A DNA stretch of 5,195 nt, taken from the NCBI GenBank assembly GCA_020345785.1, contig CP070771.1, positions 1,581,314-1,586,508 of the forward strand, given 5' to 3'. The position numbers were made by a program, and so were the translations under genes. Positions 4,791 through 5,195 of the stretch are shown in pieces. The stretch's first letter is position 1; every line of letters begins with the position of its first letter. Source of the DNA: Desulfobacterales bacterium. GTDB taxonomy: Bacteria; Desulfobacterota; Desulfobacteria; Desulfobacterales; JAFDCJ01. The notes under the pieces are model-generated. The model had not been told where the DNA came from and made no database searches. It saw only the letters and a program-made list of their open reading frames with translations.

Positions 4791-5195
4791 ATGAAAGACA
4801 AACTCCTCGAAATAGAAAACCTTTCCGTCCATTTCCATACCCCCGAAGGTGTTGCCCGGGCGGTGGACGGGGTCAGTTTCCACCTGGACACGGGGGAGAC
4901 CATCGGCCTGGTGGGTGAATCGGGTTGCGGTAAAAGCGTCACTTCACTGAGCATCCTGGGTTTAATACCATCGCCGCCGGGGAAGATTGAAGGGGGTAGA
5001 ATCAGCTTTGCCGGCCAGAACATACTGGATTTTAACGACGAACAGCTCCGCCAGATTCGGGGCTTTAAGATCTCGATGATATTTCAGGAGCCGATGACCT
5101 CACTCAACCCAGTGCTGCCGATCGGCCGCCAGGTGGCAGAACCGCTGATGGTTCATCAAGGTCTCAGCAAGGCCGCAGCATTTGAGAAAGCCGCC
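4791..5195 (+). CDS. dppD: ABC transporter ATP-binding protein, DppD/OppD type, N-terminal part
   Basis: 135 residues are visible and the frame runs off the right edge with no stop. The protein starts MKDKLLEIENLSVHF, typical of the DppD/OppD ATPase. The Walker A P-loop GESGCGKS is at 42-49, and the Q-loop IFQEPMTSLNP at 98-108, with Q99 contacting the ATP site. TPEGVARAVDGVSF (17-30) is the usual A-loop region. The signature (LSGGQ), Walker B and switch His motifs, and the C-terminal oligopeptide-transporter extension, lie beyond the window. It is a cytoplasmic subunit that would dock on the EAA loops of the two permeases and hydrolyse ATP for import; a second ATPase is expected next. The ATG at 4791 fits the family N-terminus, but no Shine-Dalgarno is present; a heptamer array lies directly upstream. 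Confidence 0.95.
   Translation, partial: MKDKLLEIENLSVHFHTPEGVARAVDGVSFHLDTGETIGLVGESGCGKSVTSLSILGLIPSPPGKIEGGRISFAGQNILDFNDEQLRQIRGFKISMIFQEPMTSLNPVLPIGRQVAEPLMVHQGLSKAAAFEKAA

Noticed and set aside
4727..5023. Minus-strand 98-codon frame over the ATPase start
   Set aside because: It is antisense to a clear Walker A-containing gene and ends in translated heptamer repeats.

Overview
The window looks like a piece of a bacterial chromosome carrying most of one peptide/nickel-type (Dpp/Opp family) ABC importer locus. All recognisable genes lie on the + strand: the C-terminal half of an extracytoplasmic substrate-binding protein (1-708, cut by the left edge), a DppB/OppB-type permease (803-1747), a DppC/OppC-type permease (1935-2759), a cytoplasmic M20-family metallopeptidase/deacylase (3203-4486) and the N-terminal part of a DppD/OppD-type ATPase (4791 to the right edge). 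A DppF/OppF-type second ATPase would be expected just beyond the right edge.

The proposed division of labour is as follows. The binding protein captures a peptide or N-acylated amino acid outside the membrane. The two permeases form the channel and the ATPase(s) power import. The M20 enzyme hydrolyses an amide or peptide bond of the imported compound in the cytoplasm. The transporter family and M20 fold are clear from motifs; the substrate and the pairing of enzyme with transporter are inferred from gene order.

The coding regions are GC-rich and conventional. The spacers are unusual. Apart from the first (94 bp, with a strong hairpin), they are long (187, 443 and 304 bp), mostly AT-richer, and filled with short degenerate tandem arrays. 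Most have a 7-bp unit, one a 10-bp unit and one an 8-bp unit. Several arrays share a TTCGNNN heptamer; others use AGCTGAT, TGAMACC, ATTGAAT/TCAATAT, GCATAGC or AGTGCGG. Some arrays run to within about 16 bases of, or directly up to, the next start codon, and convincing Shine-Dalgarno sequences are scarce. Short ORFs in these spacers look like by-products of the repeats, not genes.

The organism is probably a Gram-negative environmental bacterium. GC-rich genes, AT-richer spacers and these repeat-like spacers remind me of Desulfobacterota (sulfate-reducing delta-proteobacteria), but that is recollection-based inference, not shown by a marker gene. I see no rRNA or tRNA gene, CRISPR array, transposase or phage gene.
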